Shown: in pieces, positions 17,055-26,691 of the stretch
How the letters are laid out: the number at the start of each line of letters is the position of its first letter
Numbering within the stretch: position 1 is the first letter of the stretch
Assembly: GCA_964230255.1 (NCBI GenBank)
Contig: CAXRGW010000035.1
Location: 1 to 50,248, forward strand
From: Alteromonas_E sp964230255
GTDB lineage: Bacteria; Pseudomonadota; Gammaproteobacteria; Enterobacterales; Alteromonadaceae
Direction: 5' to 3'
Length of the DNA stretch: 50,248 bases
Made by a program: the position numbers and the translations under genes
The notes under the pieces: model-generated
The model's database searches: none
Told to the model about the DNA's origin: nothing
The model's input: the letters and a program-made list of their open reading frames with translations, nothing else

Positions 17055-20000
17055 TTAGACCTTGGTTTCACCGATTAATTGATGCAGTTTTTGGTTCTCT
17101 TTGAGGAGTTTTTCAAATTTGTCCGCGCTCAATGGTTTACTGTAGAGGTAACCTTGCAGCATCTCACAGTCATAGCGTCGTAATATTGACAGTTGCTTCT
17201 CTTCTTCAACGCCCTCAGCCACAACCTTTAAGCCTAAGTTGTGGGCGATATTAATAATTGCCGCTGCCATATGGCGGTCAACGCTGCTTTCAGCGATATC
17301 ATCAATAAATGCCTTGTCAATTTTCAAGGTGTTAAGTGGGAAACGCTTAAGGTATGCCAGTGATGAATATCCAGTACCAAAATCATCGAGCGCCAAATGT
17401 ATGCCTCGTTCACGCAAGCGCTGCATTAATTTTAAACCCTGCTCAGGGTTTTCCATTAATGTACCTTCGGTTAGCTCACATTCTAGGTGTAAAGGTGATA
17501 AACCCACTTGGCGCAAAATTCTATCAATCCGGTCATCTAAATCCGGTAATTCAAATTGACGGGCAGAGATGTTCACTGCAACTCGACCCGTAAATAAACC
17601 ATCTTTCACCCAGCGTTTTGTATTTTCACAGGCTTTGCGCAATACCTGCTCGCCTATATCGATAATTTGTCCTGTTTGCTCTGCCAGCGGTATAAACTGA
17701 TTGGGTGATACAATTCCTTTCTGAGGATGCTCAAACCGCACCAGGGCTTCCATACTGACTAATTTGCCAGAAGCGATGTCGACTTTTGGTTGATAGAACA
17801 CCGTGAACAGGTTGTCCCTAATGCCTTGGCGGATCAAGTTTTCAATTTGTAACTGACGGACGGCATTTTGATTCATTTCGCCGCTGAAGAATTGATAACT
17901 GTTACCGCCACCATTCTTGGCAAAATACATAGCCGTATCGGCATTCTTCAGAAGCTCTTGTGGTGATTTACCGTCTTCGGGGTAGAAGGCTATCCCCAAA
18001 CTGGCGCTCAGCACGAATTCCTGCTTATTGATTACAAACGGGCGTGACAATGTATCGAGAACACTTTGCGCAAAGTGGGTAATGGTATGTACTTCTTCTT
18101 TGTGTTCGATCAACAAACTGAATTCGTCACCACCCAAACGGTAACAGGTTGCCGCTGAGCCTGTCGTACGTTGTACTCGACGAGCAATTTGCTTGATTAG
18201 AATATCGCCGGTTTGGTGGCCTAAAGAGTCATTGATCTTCTTAAAGTTATCCATATCCAAACAGATTAGTGTGTGTGGTATGTCTTTTCGCACTAAATTT
18301 TGATGACTAGCTTGGAAGAATGACCGGTTAGGTAAGTCGGTTAGGGGGTCGACATTAGCCAGTTTTAACAGTTCTTTTTCGGTATTTTTACGCGATGTTA
18401 TGTCTGAAAATACGCCAACGTAATGACTAATAATATTGTCATCTCCGTATACAGCATCGATATTGAGTTCCATCTCAAAGCGTTCACCATTGGTACGTAA
18501 TGATTCAACTTCGCCAGACCAATTGCCACGTTGGCGCAGTGACTTTTTAATCTCTTCTGTAAAGGCGTCAGGATACTGGTGAAAGAACAAGTAGCTAGCG
18601 AGTGCCTTCTCACGAGTTTCGCCAGTGTAATTGCAGTAGGCATTATTCACTGAAACAAATTTGAAGTCGGTATTGGTGATAAATACGCCTTCTGAAATAT
18701 TCTCAATCGAGCGCTTAAACAGATACAGTTGCTCTTCAGCTTGCTTCAAGTGTTGAATGTTTTTGAGCGTGCCGGTCATCCGCAATGGATGGTTATTGGG
18801 GTCGCGCTTTACAACCTTGCCGCGGTCGAGGATCCATACCCACTCACCCTTAAATGTTTTGGCTCGGTAGGCTGTTTCGTAAAACTCCGTCTGACCATCA
18901 AGATGTTGATTTAGTGCGGCTTTAACTCGTTCAATATCGTTTTCATGGATATTGGCATCATAAGCGCCAGTCGTGCGAATGCTATCTTGAGGAAAGTCTA
19001 ATGTGCCCCATATATTTGAACGATGTACTTGGCCGCCGTATATATCCCAATCCCATAGCTCGTCGCCGCTACTCCAAAGAGTAAGTTTTAAGCGTTCCTC
19101 ACTTTCGCGAATAGCTAACTGTGACGCCTTGCGGACTTGGTATTGGCGAACTAAATAAAACGCAATAACTAGAATAAAGAACGCATATAGGATTAATGCG
19201 TGTCGGTGTAACCACACTGGCGGTAACACTTCAACGTTTAGCACTCTACTGGGCGACCATTCACCGCTGTACATACGCGCTTGGATTTCAAGGCGATATT
19301 GGCCAAAATCGACACTACTGAAAGACGCCGATCGACTGGTTTGTTCTACCCAAGTATTGTCTATTCCGCGAATGCGGTATTCGGTGTATCGACTATCTAC
19401 GGGGTTAATTACACCGTATTCAATAGTGAAAGAAGATTTGTAATCCAGTGTAATGGAGTCGGTTTGATAAATACTTGTGGATAATGTCGCGCTTGGCTCA
19501 TCACTTGGCGTAACGATGGTGTTAAAAACTCGCAATTGAAGAAGCTCAGGCAATCGGGGGCCATTGCTGATGATATTGGGTTGGTCAACGTAATCAGGGT
19601 AGATCATGGAGATCCCTCTTTCTCCCCCGAAAAATAGGGCGCCATCGTCACCTTTGGCAATAGACCCGTCCCAATGCTCGTTTTCACCGAATCGTTTCGA
19701 CGTAAGGTAACTTCCATATTGCAATTGTGGTAGATTTACTTGATAAATAGAGCGAGGACCCGAGTACCACAATGCGTCGTCAATACCCTTGGCAGACATC
19801 ACTTCATCTACTCGACTCTCAAGATGATCAACTACATTTAGTGAGGCTTTATCTAACTTGTAGGAACCTGCTAACGCGGTTACAGCATAGTAATGACCGG
19901 CATAGGCGTAGAAATAAAGAAGCTGTTGACCGTGTAATGGGTGGTTTGCATTGGCGTGGAATGGTGCATCAAACAGTCCACTGTTAGGTTCAAATGTTAT

Positions 20001-21503
20001 TGAACCCAAATTAGAGTTAAACCAGAGACGCCCGAGTTCGTCCTCACCAACGGGCAAGAGGAGATTGATCAAGCTGGGGGCAGCAAAGCGAGTGACCATA
20101 CGACTACTTTGGTTTATTTGAATCAACCCTTCTGTATCGTGCCAGAGCCAAATGGAGTCACTAGTCGCGTATAGTTTGTCAATCAAGTCACCGGTGAAAT
20201 ACTGCTCGATTAATTCGAGTTTATCGTCTTCAGTAACTGCAAAATTATACACACCGCCAGAGGTGGCCAACCAAATACTTTGATCTTCGCCAATTACAAT
20301 GTCCCACAGTGGGTACTCAGTCGGATTGTCAAATTGCTTGCTCGATTCTTCGTAGAGCGGCATCCGGATGATAATGTTTGATTCAGTGGTAAACCATAAA
20401 TCGCCAGTGCTTGATTGCTTAATCGACCAAACACCACCAATATTTTGCATCTCACCCTCTTGGTTTACGGAATCAATCAATCGAGGCGCGAAAGGCGAGT
20501 AGGGTAGGCGTCTATATGCTCCGTCTTCAGTACCTATCCAAATTACATTGTTGCGGTCGACCAGCATTTTTTCTAGGTAATTACTGTTATGGTTTATATC
20601 GATGGGGTTAATGAGTTGTTGACTAATCAGCCGGTTATTACCCATCGTGAAAATGCCACTAGAAGAAATAAACCACACTTTATTGTCATGCACCTGGATG
20701 TCACGCACTTCAATCTGATTGTCGTTTAACGCTGATACTGGTCGAATGACATCATTTGGCGTAATCTCATAAATGCCGTGTAGACCACCAATCCATGTGC
20801 TGCCAGCAAATTTTTGCATCGCGTACATTTGAGCAAATGGCAATTGAATGGACCAAGGATTGGAATCTTGCAGGTCATAGATTTGTTGAGTTTCTTTGTC
20901 TAATGCATAGATACCTTGTTCTTGTGAGCCTAACCAAATCTTATCGATATCGTCATAGATAAAACTGATCCCTGTCGAAGGTAGACCTCGCGAGTTTATT
21001 CTTTGTAAGCGATTTTCACTCAACACAAATTGATAAAGTCCATCGGTGTCTGCGATTAGGAGCGTACCGTTGCTGCCTTGTGAAATGGCCGTAACGTTGC
21101 CACTTGCCAGTGCGCTATTTTCAGCGGTGTAGTTAATAAAGCGATTTTGGGAATCGTCATATCGAGAGAGACCACCGCTAGTCGCAACCCAAACTCGGCC
21201 TAGTTGATCAGTGATTATGTCGGTGACTTTACCGCTAACTAGGCTGTAGGAATCTCCTTTGATGTGTTCAAATCTAACGATCTTGTAACCATCGAAACGG
21301 CTAACACCGTTTTTGGATGAGTCTGCCCATATAAAACCGTGACGGTCCTCAACGATCGCATAGATTTGGGCGGCTTCGAGGTCGGTATTGATGAAAGCGG
21401 GGCGAAAGTCGTTTTGTGCAGAGGCAGGCGTACTTACCATCCAAACGAGGATGGTTAAAAAACACAAGCAAAAAGAACAACCTGTGGTTCTATTTATTCG
21501 CAC
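17055..21503 (-). CDS. Propeller-type sensor with PAS, GGDEF and EAL domains
   Basis: A 1482-residue inner-membrane protein for cyclic-di-GMP turnover. It has a signal peptide (about 1-29, ending TPASA), about a dozen two-component-regulator propeller blades (for example RVWVATSGGLSRYDD, KIWLGSQEQGIYALD, SIWLATSGGVYNFAV; to about 660), a Y_Y_Y domain (about 685-765), one membrane helix (766-786), two PAS domains (about 800-925 and 930-1040), a GGDEF domain with intact GGDEF at 1124-1128, and an EAL domain beginning at E1252-A-L. EAL catalytic motifs (VNISARQF, ELTEGTL, LDDFGTGYSSL, KIDKAF, AEGVEEE, LQGYLYSKPL) are all present, so both activities look possible. The GTG start at 21503 is supported by GAGGG seven bases upstream. 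The periplasmic propeller probably senses a ligand, identity unknown. Confidence 0.93.
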   Translation of the reverse strand: MRINRTTGCSFCLCFLTILVWMVSTPASAQNDFRPAFINTDLEAAQIYAIVEDRHGFIWADSSKNGVSRFDGYKIVRFEHIKGDSYSLVSGKVTDIITDQLGRVWVATSGGLSRYDDSQNRFINYTAENSALASGNVTAISQGSNGTLLIADTDGLYQFVLSENRLQRINSRGLPSTGISFIYDDIDKIWLGSQEQGIYALDKETQQIYDLQDSNPWSIQLPFAQMYAMQKFAGSTWIGGLHGIYEITPNDVIRPVSALNDNQIEVRDIQVHDNKVWFISSSGIFTMGNNRLISQQLINPIDINHNSNYLEKMLVDRNNVIWIGTEDGAYRRLPYSPFAPRLIDSVNQEGEMQNIGGVWSIKQSSTGDLWFTTESNIIIRMPLYEESSKQFDNPTEYPLWDIVIGEDQSIWLATSGGVYNFAVTEDDKLELIEQYFTGDLIDKLYATSDSIWLWHDTEGLIQINQSSRMVTRFAAPSLINLLLPVGEDELGRLWFNSNLGSITFEPNSGLFDAPFHANANHPLHGQQLLYFYAYAGHYYAVTALAGSYKLDKASLNVVDHLESRVDEVMSAKGIDDALWYSGPRSIYQVNLPQLQYGSYLTSKRFGENEHWDGSIAKGDDGALFFGGERGISMIYPDYVDQPNIISNGPRLPELLQLRVFNTIVTPSDEPSATLSTSIYQTDSITLDYKSSFTIEYGVINPVDSRYTEYRIRGIDNTWVEQTSRSASFSSVDFGQYRLEIQARMYSGEWSPSRVLNVEVLPPVWLHRHALILYAFFILVIAFYLVRQYQVRKASQLAIRESEERLKLTLWSSGDELWDWDIYGGQVHRSNIWGTLDFPQDSIRTTGAYDANIHENDIERVKAALNQHLDGQTEFYETAYRAKTFKGEWVWILDRGKVVKRDPNNHPLRMTGTLKNIQHLKQAEEQLYLFKRSIENISEGVFITNTDFKFVSVNNAYCNYTGETREKALASYLFFHQYPDAFTEEIKKSLRQRGNWSGEVESLRTNGERFEMELNIDAVYGDDNIISHYVGVFSDITSRKNTEKELLKLANVDPLTDLPNRSFFQASHQNLVRKDIPHTLICLDMDNFKKINDSLGHQTGDILIKQIARRVQRTTGSAATCYRLGGDEFSLLIEHKEEVHTITHFAQSVLDTLSRPFVINKQEFVLSASLGIAFYPEDGKSPQELLKNADTAMYFAKNGGGNSYQFFSGEMNQNAVRQLQIENLIRQGIRDNLFTVFYQPKVDIASGKLVSMEALVRFEHPQKGIVSPNQFIPLAEQTGQIIDIGEQVLRKACENTKRWVKDGLFTGRVAVNISARQFELPDLDDRIDRILRQVGLSPLHLECELTEGTLMENPEQGLKLMQRLRERGIHLALDDFGTGYSSLAYLKRFPLNTLKIDKAFIDDIAESSVDRHMAAAIINIAHNLGLKVVAEGVEEEKQLSILRRYDCEMLQGYLYSKPLSADKFEKLLKENQKLHQLIGETKV

Positions 21504-21657
21504 TTAAACCCTCGGGCAATGTCTCTTGCCTTCTAATAATTGTGTGTTGAATTTGCATTCCCTGCGCTTAAGCCTAAATATGCCAATTTGCACCCACATC
21601 CACAAGTAATTTCTCGTCTGAAAGGGCCTCTTGCTCAATTCATCAACAAAGAATGAA

Positions 21658-24441
21658 TTACGCGTATGGCATGGTGCTTTTAAACAGGCTGAGATCGTCA
21701 ATGTGCACAGTGTGACTGCGGGCAGCAAAATCGGTTGATTTATCGAGGTTGCCAAAGCTGTAAAGTACCAGTTCTCCAAACGAATTGCGCTGTATTAGCT
21801 TTCTCGCATGTGAGACTAATTGTTCAAAGGTCAAATGGTGCACTGCGGCCGCTATTCGTCGGCTACGGTCATAGGTTGGATCCGCTAAGCCTATGCTGAT
21901 CCACAAGCGCTGTGCTCTGGCTCCAGAGTTAAGATCCGGCGCCATCAGTTGGCGGATAATATTGGCTTGAATTTGCGGCCAGAATTTTTCGTAGTAGTCA
22001 ATGTGTTCGAATTGACTCATGAGGAATCCAGTTATTTCATTGATCAAAGTTTTGGCGCTGTGGGTTGGAGATTGAATATAGAAGGCCATGCCTGGATGTG
22101 CATTATGGGTTACATAACCACTACCTACCACGTAACCCAACTGTTTTTTCGTCCTTAATTGCTCGAAAAAAGGCGTCGCCAACAGCTGTTCTAGAACAAT
22201 GGTAAGCGCGGTGTCTAATTCATTTGTGGTTGGTGCTTGTAAAAAAATCAATGCAGCGGCGTCACCGTGCACACTGTCTATTTGTTGAAAATATGTAGTA
22301 CTTGCAGGCAGAGTTAAAACATCTCGATTGATTGGTGCTACTGAATGATTGAAATCTTGCTTTTGCTGCATCTGCTCAATGATACTTTGAGCGTCATTAT
22401 CACGCCATTCGCCGTGTAAAAATGCCTGCATAAAGTGCTCTGACAGGAGCTCGCCACGCACATCCATTGTTTCTTCCAAAGACAAGGTTCTAGCATGCTC
22501 CAATAGTGTTTGTGGCGCATAGCTATAGCGCTGAATGATAACGCCGAGACGGGTAAACAAACGGTTAACCGGCTTGTTGAGAAGATGATTTTTTAAACTG
22601 TCTATTTGCGTGCTTTGCAAGCGCTGAAAAATGGTAGAAAAGTCAGTTTGGCTGAACACTTCTTCGAGCAAATCGTTGAGCAGGTGTTTTTGTTTATAGC
22701 CAAACCCAGAGGTGTGAATACTCAATCCACCTTGATGGCCGTAAATACGATAATTCAGCCCTGCGACTTCGGCGGCATAATAACGCTGTTGAATGAGGTC
22801 GTTTAAACACGCTAGCCATAGCTTTTTTGCCATGTGCACGCGAGCTCCACCAGTATTATACGGGCAATCTAATGACAAATATGCATCAGCCTTAGCTGAA
22901 TTATCCAATGCGTCTGTCGCCCATAATAATTCAGCGCTAGGAGAGTGCCACAATCGCTCGGGCAACAGTTTTTGTGGTCGCGCTTTACGCCTTTCTTGCT
23001 GCCTGCCAATATATGGATTGGGACTGGGCAGCTGTAGAGCACTCAAGTCGATGTGCGGATTACTGGTTTTTGTCCATAGAGTCAGCGACTCTGCTGGCAC
23101 AGAAAATCGCTTGTAAGGCGTATCGTACCATTTAGCAAGGGTATCTGTTTCAATGCTTTTGGCAATAGACTTTATGCGTAAATTGGCAGGCGTTAACTGC
23201 TCTAATAAACCAAGTACATCATTCGCATCATAAGTGACCTGGTTCGATTGTAGGTCAAGGATTTGTTGTAAATCATAATATAATAACCCTTCTGCAAAGT
23301 GGCTGGCCAAGTCGGGGTCTGGTAGATATTTACGTTGTTTGTTAAACAAAACGTTGAGTTGTGCCTTCTCTTCAATTCTCCATTCAAGAGAGTCGGCCAC
23401 TCGCAACTTCTCTATATAGGTCAGAATGCAATGAATGATATCGTAGATATGATCTTCCGCTGCCGGTGTAAGTTGCATATTGATGTTGAAATCTTTGAAA
23501 TTAGACCCTTCAATGCCACCGCCCGCACTGAGTGAAATGATCCAATTCTTATCTTTGAGCATTGACAATATGCTGCCTGGGCCTTCGTCGCCTAGCATGT
23601 GACTGATAAAACTTAGCGTTTCAATATCTTTTGGCGTCATCTTACCTAACGTAAAGGTGGCAATTAGACGACGCGCCTCACTCAGTGACTCAACTGCGAT
23701 AACCTGCTGTTTATGCGCGTCTAAATAGAGCTCTGGATACACGCAACGGGCAAAACCAGACGCGGCTGGAATGCACGAGAACGCGTTAGATAACGCCGTT
23801 ATTGCTTGGGAATGTGATTGCGGTGATATAAGCGCAATCTTACAGTTTGGGGCAACGAAGTAACGTTGATGATAATCACATAATAAATCCCTTAGTTTGG
23901 TAAACGAGTGCTGTTGAAAAATAGCCTTGTTGCCGACCGAGAATTGACTGAAAGGGTGTTCCTGATTACAGGTTTCTTTGTGGACTTGATAGAGTCGACG
24001 TAAGTCGTCTTTACGTTTGTAAATAAATTCTGCATCGATAGTTTCAATTTCTTGGGCAATACTTTGCTCAAGCAGCAAAGGCTGAGAGACTAAATTAGCC
24101 AATAGCGTAAGAATTTGGGACTGATTCTGAAGGGGGAAACGACATAAAAAGGTCATTGTTTCACCCGCAGTTAGCGCGTTTATCTGCCCTCCGATTTGCT
24201 CTATTTCACTGACGACCTGATTCGGCTCGGTCTGGAACTGGTTGCCCATGAATAAGCAGTGTTCGAGTAAATGCGCAAGACCTTGACAATCAGTAGGATC
24301 ATTAAAATGTCCGCAACCAAAGGTTATTGTGATTGCGCAAGCGTGTTGATCTTCTCCGGCAATATGCAGCAACTCCAATTCCGCATCGGTCTTGGTTGTA
24401 GCGAATTTTTGTTTGTCGAAAGTCACTGTCGTTTTGTTCAT
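21658..24441 (-). CDS. M16 (insulinase/pitrilysin) family zinc metallopeptidase
   Basis: A 927-residue protein of pitrilysin-like length and layout. The inverted zinc motif HLLEH is at residues 57-61, and the third zinc ligand Glu138 (ETIDAEF) follows after 76 residues, the spacing known for pitrilysin. The C-terminal half contains the expected inactive M16 repeats (RTKKQLGYVVGSGYV). No signal peptide is evident, so it may be cytoplasmic, unlike E. coli pitrilysin. The ATG at 24441 lacks a good ribosome site. It likely degrades small proteins or peptides. It ends 154 bases before the propeller sensor gene, which reads in the same direction, but that gene has its own ribosome site. Confidence 0.9.
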   Translation of the reverse strand: MNKTTVTFDKQKFATTKTDAELELLHIAGEDQHACAITITFGCGHFNDPTDCQGLAHLLEHCLFMGNQFQTEPNQVVSEIEQIGGQINALTAGETMTFLCRFPLQNQSQILTLLANLVSQPLLLEQSIAQEIETIDAEFIYKRKDDLRRLYQVHKETCNQEHPFSQFSVGNKAIFQQHSFTKLRDLLCDYHQRYFVAPNCKIALISPQSHSQAITALSNAFSCIPAASGFARCVYPELYLDAHKQQVIAVESLSEARRLIATFTLGKMTPKDIETLSFISHMLGDEGPGSILSMLKDKNWIISLSAGGGIEGSNFKDFNINMQLTPAAEDHIYDIIHCILTYIEKLRVADSLEWRIEEKAQLNVLFNKQRKYLPDPDLASHFAEGLLYYDLQQILDLQSNQVTYDANDVLGLLEQLTPANLRIKSIAKSIETDTLAKWYDTPYKRFSVPAESLTLWTKTSNPHIDLSALQLPSPNPYIGRQQERRKARPQKLLPERLWHSPSAELLWATDALDNSAKADAYLSLDCPYNTGGARVHMAKKLWLACLNDLIQQRYYAAEVAGLNYRIYGHQGGLSIHTSGFGYKQKHLLNDLLEEVFSQTDFSTIFQRLQSTQIDSLKNHLLNKPVNRLFTRLGVIIQRYSYAPQTLLEHARTLSLEETMDVRGELLSEHFMQAFLHGEWRDNDAQSIIEQMQQKQDFNHSVAPINRDVLTLPASTTYFQQIDSVHGDAAALIFLQAPTTNELDTALTIVLEQLLATPFFEQLRTKKQLGYVVGSGYVTHNAHPGMAFYIQSPTHSAKTLINEITGFLMSQFEHIDYYEKFWPQIQANIIRQLMAPDLNSGARAQRLWISIGLADPTYDRSRRIAAAVHHLTFEQLVSHARKLIQRNSFGELVLYSFGNLDKSTDFAARSHTVHIDDLSLFKSTMPYA

Positions 24442-24563
24442 CCAAAGTTAAACGCATAAGTGATTCAGTAAAATTCTCTGCAAAACACTTTGCCTATAGT
24501 TTCAGTTTGTGCGTAAATCTATATTACAGAGTAGCGTAGCGAAAAAAACCTAATTTACAAAAT

Positions 24564-25070
24564 ATGAATGGTGTTGGTCAGTCATTAACGCGATTTTTTA
24601 TACTTCGTCATGGCGAAGCTGAAGCGTCTCTGTCGAATGATAAAATGCGCCAACTGACTGATAGGGGGCGCGAACAAGTAAAACAAGCCAGTGTCGATAT
24701 GCAGCCGTTCATGCAAAACAACCTGCGTTTTAACCTCGCATTAGTCAGTCCTTATACTCGAACACAACAAACTTTCGACATAGTTTCCATCCGGCATCGT
24801 GTAGAGAAACGCCTCGATACCTCGTTAATTGTGCCAAATGGCCCAGTCGGCGAAGCCGCAGATTTACTTTTGGGTTACTGTTTGGATGATACCGAGCAAT
24901 TGCACAATGTGCTTGTAGTGAGCCACATGCCATTAGTCAGTTTCTTAACGGCAGAACTAGCAAATCTAGAAATGCCGCCCATTTTTTCTACCAGCGCATT
25001 TGCCGTTATCGATGTTGAAATCAGAAGTGGCGGTGGACGCTTAATTTCTTTGCATCATCAGCACGATTAG
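24564..25070 (+). CDS. sixA: Phosphohistidine phosphatase SixA
   Basis: A 168-residue histidine-phosphatase-superfamily enzyme. The catalytic RHG motif (FILRHGEAE, His16) is at the N-terminus and the second His is in VVSHMPLVSFLTAEL. Length and motif order fit SixA, which removes phosphate from phosphohistidine on proteins such as the ArcB HPt domain or nitrogen-PTS NPr. It diverges from the M16 protease gene. No good Shine-Dalgarno precedes the ATG at 24564 and no closer alternative start is seen. A 56-codon ORF follows on the same strand. Confidence 0.88.
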   Translation: MNGVGQSLTRFFILRHGEAEASLSNDKMRQLTDRGREQVKQASVDMQPFMQNNLRFNLALVSPYTRTQQTFDIVSIRHRVEKRLDTSLIVPNGPVGEAADLLLGYCLDDTEQLHNVLVVSHMPLVSFLTAELANLEMPPIFSTSAFAVIDVEIRSGGGRLISLHHQHD

Positions 25071-25140
25071 TGGTTTAGAAAAAGTATTTCTAACCGATAT
25101 ATCTAAACATCAATCGTCAAAACATTTTATTTCCAAGGAC

Positions 25141-25311
25141 ATGACTACTCGACCGACACTGGCGTTGCCTGCGCAACTTAAAAAAGCTCTTGAGCAACAT
25201 CGCTTACAAGCCGATATTGCCGACGACGACGAGCTGAAGTCACTGATTGGTAAGTTGGATGCGTTGAATGATAAAGTGAGCTACTACAAAGCTAAACTGC
25301 AAAAAAAATGA
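25141..25311 (+). CDS. Small hypothetical charged protein downstream of sixA
   Basis: A 56-residue ORF below usual size limits: it begins MTTRPTLALPAQLKKALEQH and ends KVSYYKAKLQKK. It is highly charged, with predicted helices and Asp/Glu clusters (DIADDDELKSLIGKLDALND), consistent with a short helical or coiled-coil protein. AAGGA lies only one base before the ATG, which is tighter than usual, so the start is uncertain. Its stop lies two bases from the stop of the convergent CorC-like gene, so it fills the gap exactly. I do not recognise the family. Confidence 0.5.
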   Translation: MTTRPTLALPAQLKKALEQHRLQADIADDDELKSLIGKLDALNDKVSYYKAKLQKK

Positions 25312-25313
25312 GC

Positions 25314-26609
25314 TTAGTTGTCATCTTTAGACGATGCGGGAGAACGGTACAATGACGGCATTACTCTTAAGGTTTTTATCTTGTTTTCGCTTATGTCGAC
25401 AATCTCTACGGGGTAACCATCAAGGCGCAAGCTAACATTATTTTCGGGAATTTCTTCGAGGTATTCTACGACTAAGCCACTCAGTGTTTTTGGTCCTTCG
25501 GTTGGCAGTTCCCAACCCATCTCTTTGTTTAATTCACGCACGTTAGCACTGCCATCAACAAGCACGCTACCGTCTTGCTGTAACGTAACTTCTTTACTGT
25601 GATCTGGGATCATACTGGTGGTAAAATCACCAATTATTTCTTCGAGGATATCTTCTAGCGTGACTAAACCTTGAATATCCCCATATTCATCAACGACTAA
25701 TCCTATCCGCTCTTTTTCCAATTGGAATTTGTACATAAGCGTGTGGAGTTTTGTCGATTCCGGTGTGTAATAAATTTCTTTTACCGCGCGTAACAGCGTT
25801 GCCTTTGAAAATTGGTCTTTCGACAGCAAGCGCAAAGCATCGCGAACGTGGACAAAGCCAACGGCATCGTCAATGGTATCTCGATAGAGCAATACGCGAG
25901 TATGTTGCGAGTTAACTAACTGGCGCTGGATATCCTTCCAGTCATCATTAACATCAATGGCAAATATTTCATTGCGGGGGATCATGATGTCTTCGGCAGT
26001 GACGTTTTCCAAATCGAGTATGCTAACAAGCATGTCTTGGTGTCGCTTTGGGATCATTGATCCCGCTTCATACACGACCGTTCGTAATTCTTCTCTGCTC
26101 AATGAATTATTGTCACTGTCCTTAGGACTAATTTTGAGCATCGCTAGCAAACCATTGGTTACACCGTTAATTGCATAAACAAATGGCTTCATTAACGTGA
26201 GCAATGGCAACAACAAGATTGAACTTGGGAATGCGACTCTCTCAGGGTATATCGCGGCCAGAGTTTTGGGCGTTACTTCGGCAAACACCAAGATAACTAG
26301 CGTCAAGGATATAGTTGCGATTAATGGTCCCCAGGTATCACCATATAAGCGATTGCAGATTTCTGCGGCAATTACGGTCGCAGCGATATTGACCAAGTTG
26401 TTACCGATTAGAATTAGGCCAATCAGTCGATCAGGACGATTAAGTAACTTGTCGACGCGCATTGCGGCGCGATTTTTTTCGCTCGTAAGGTGTTTGAGAC
26501 GATAGCGATTAATAGACATCATCCCGGTTTCGGAGCTTGAGAAGTAGGCTGAGCACAAAATAAGCACACCCAACATGATAAATAGGGTGCTGGTGGTTAT
26601 CGCGTCCAA
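25314..26609 (-). CDS. HlyC/CorC (CNNM) family transporter, YfjD-like
   Basis: A 431-residue membrane protein. The N-terminal DUF21/CNNM domain (about 1-180) has four hydrophobic segments (TLFIMLGVLILCSAYFSSSE, LIGLILIGNNLVNIAATVIA); two CBS domains follow (about 200-330; TAEDIMIPRNEIFAIDV, VVDEYGDIQGLVTLEDILEE) and then a CorC_HlyC domain (about 345-425). Such proteins are linked to Mg2+/Co2+ efflux. The start is TTG at 26609, supported by AAGGA eight bases before. The next upstream minus-strand gene is the CcsA/YpjD protein, 82 bases away; the two are also neighbours in E. coli and many gammaproteobacteria. Confidence 0.9.
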   Translation of the reverse strand: MDAITTSTLFIMLGVLILCSAYFSSSETGMMSINRYRLKHLTSEKNRAAMRVDKLLNRPDRLIGLILIGNNLVNIAATVIAAEICNRLYGDTWGPLIATISLTLVILVFAEVTPKTLAAIYPERVAFPSSILLLPLLTLMKPFVYAINGVTNGLLAMLKISPKDSDNNSLSREELRTVVYEAGSMIPKRHQDMLVSILDLENVTAEDIMIPRNEIFAIDVNDDWKDIQRQLVNSQHTRVLLYRDTIDDAVGFVHVRDALRLLSKDQFSKATLLRAVKEIYYTPESTKLHTLMYKFQLEKERIGLVVDEYGDIQGLVTLEDILEEIIGDFTTSMIPDHSKEVTLQQDGSVLVDGSANVRELNKEMGWELPTEGPKTLSGLVVEYLEEIPENNVSLRLDGYPVEIVDISENKIKTLRVMPSLYRSPASSKDDN

Positions 26610-26691
26610 CTAGGTTTCCTTGTTTACCCTTGAGATGACAATGTAGTGCGCATTACCTTCGGTTGCAAGGTCAATATGGCTGGAAAATGTT

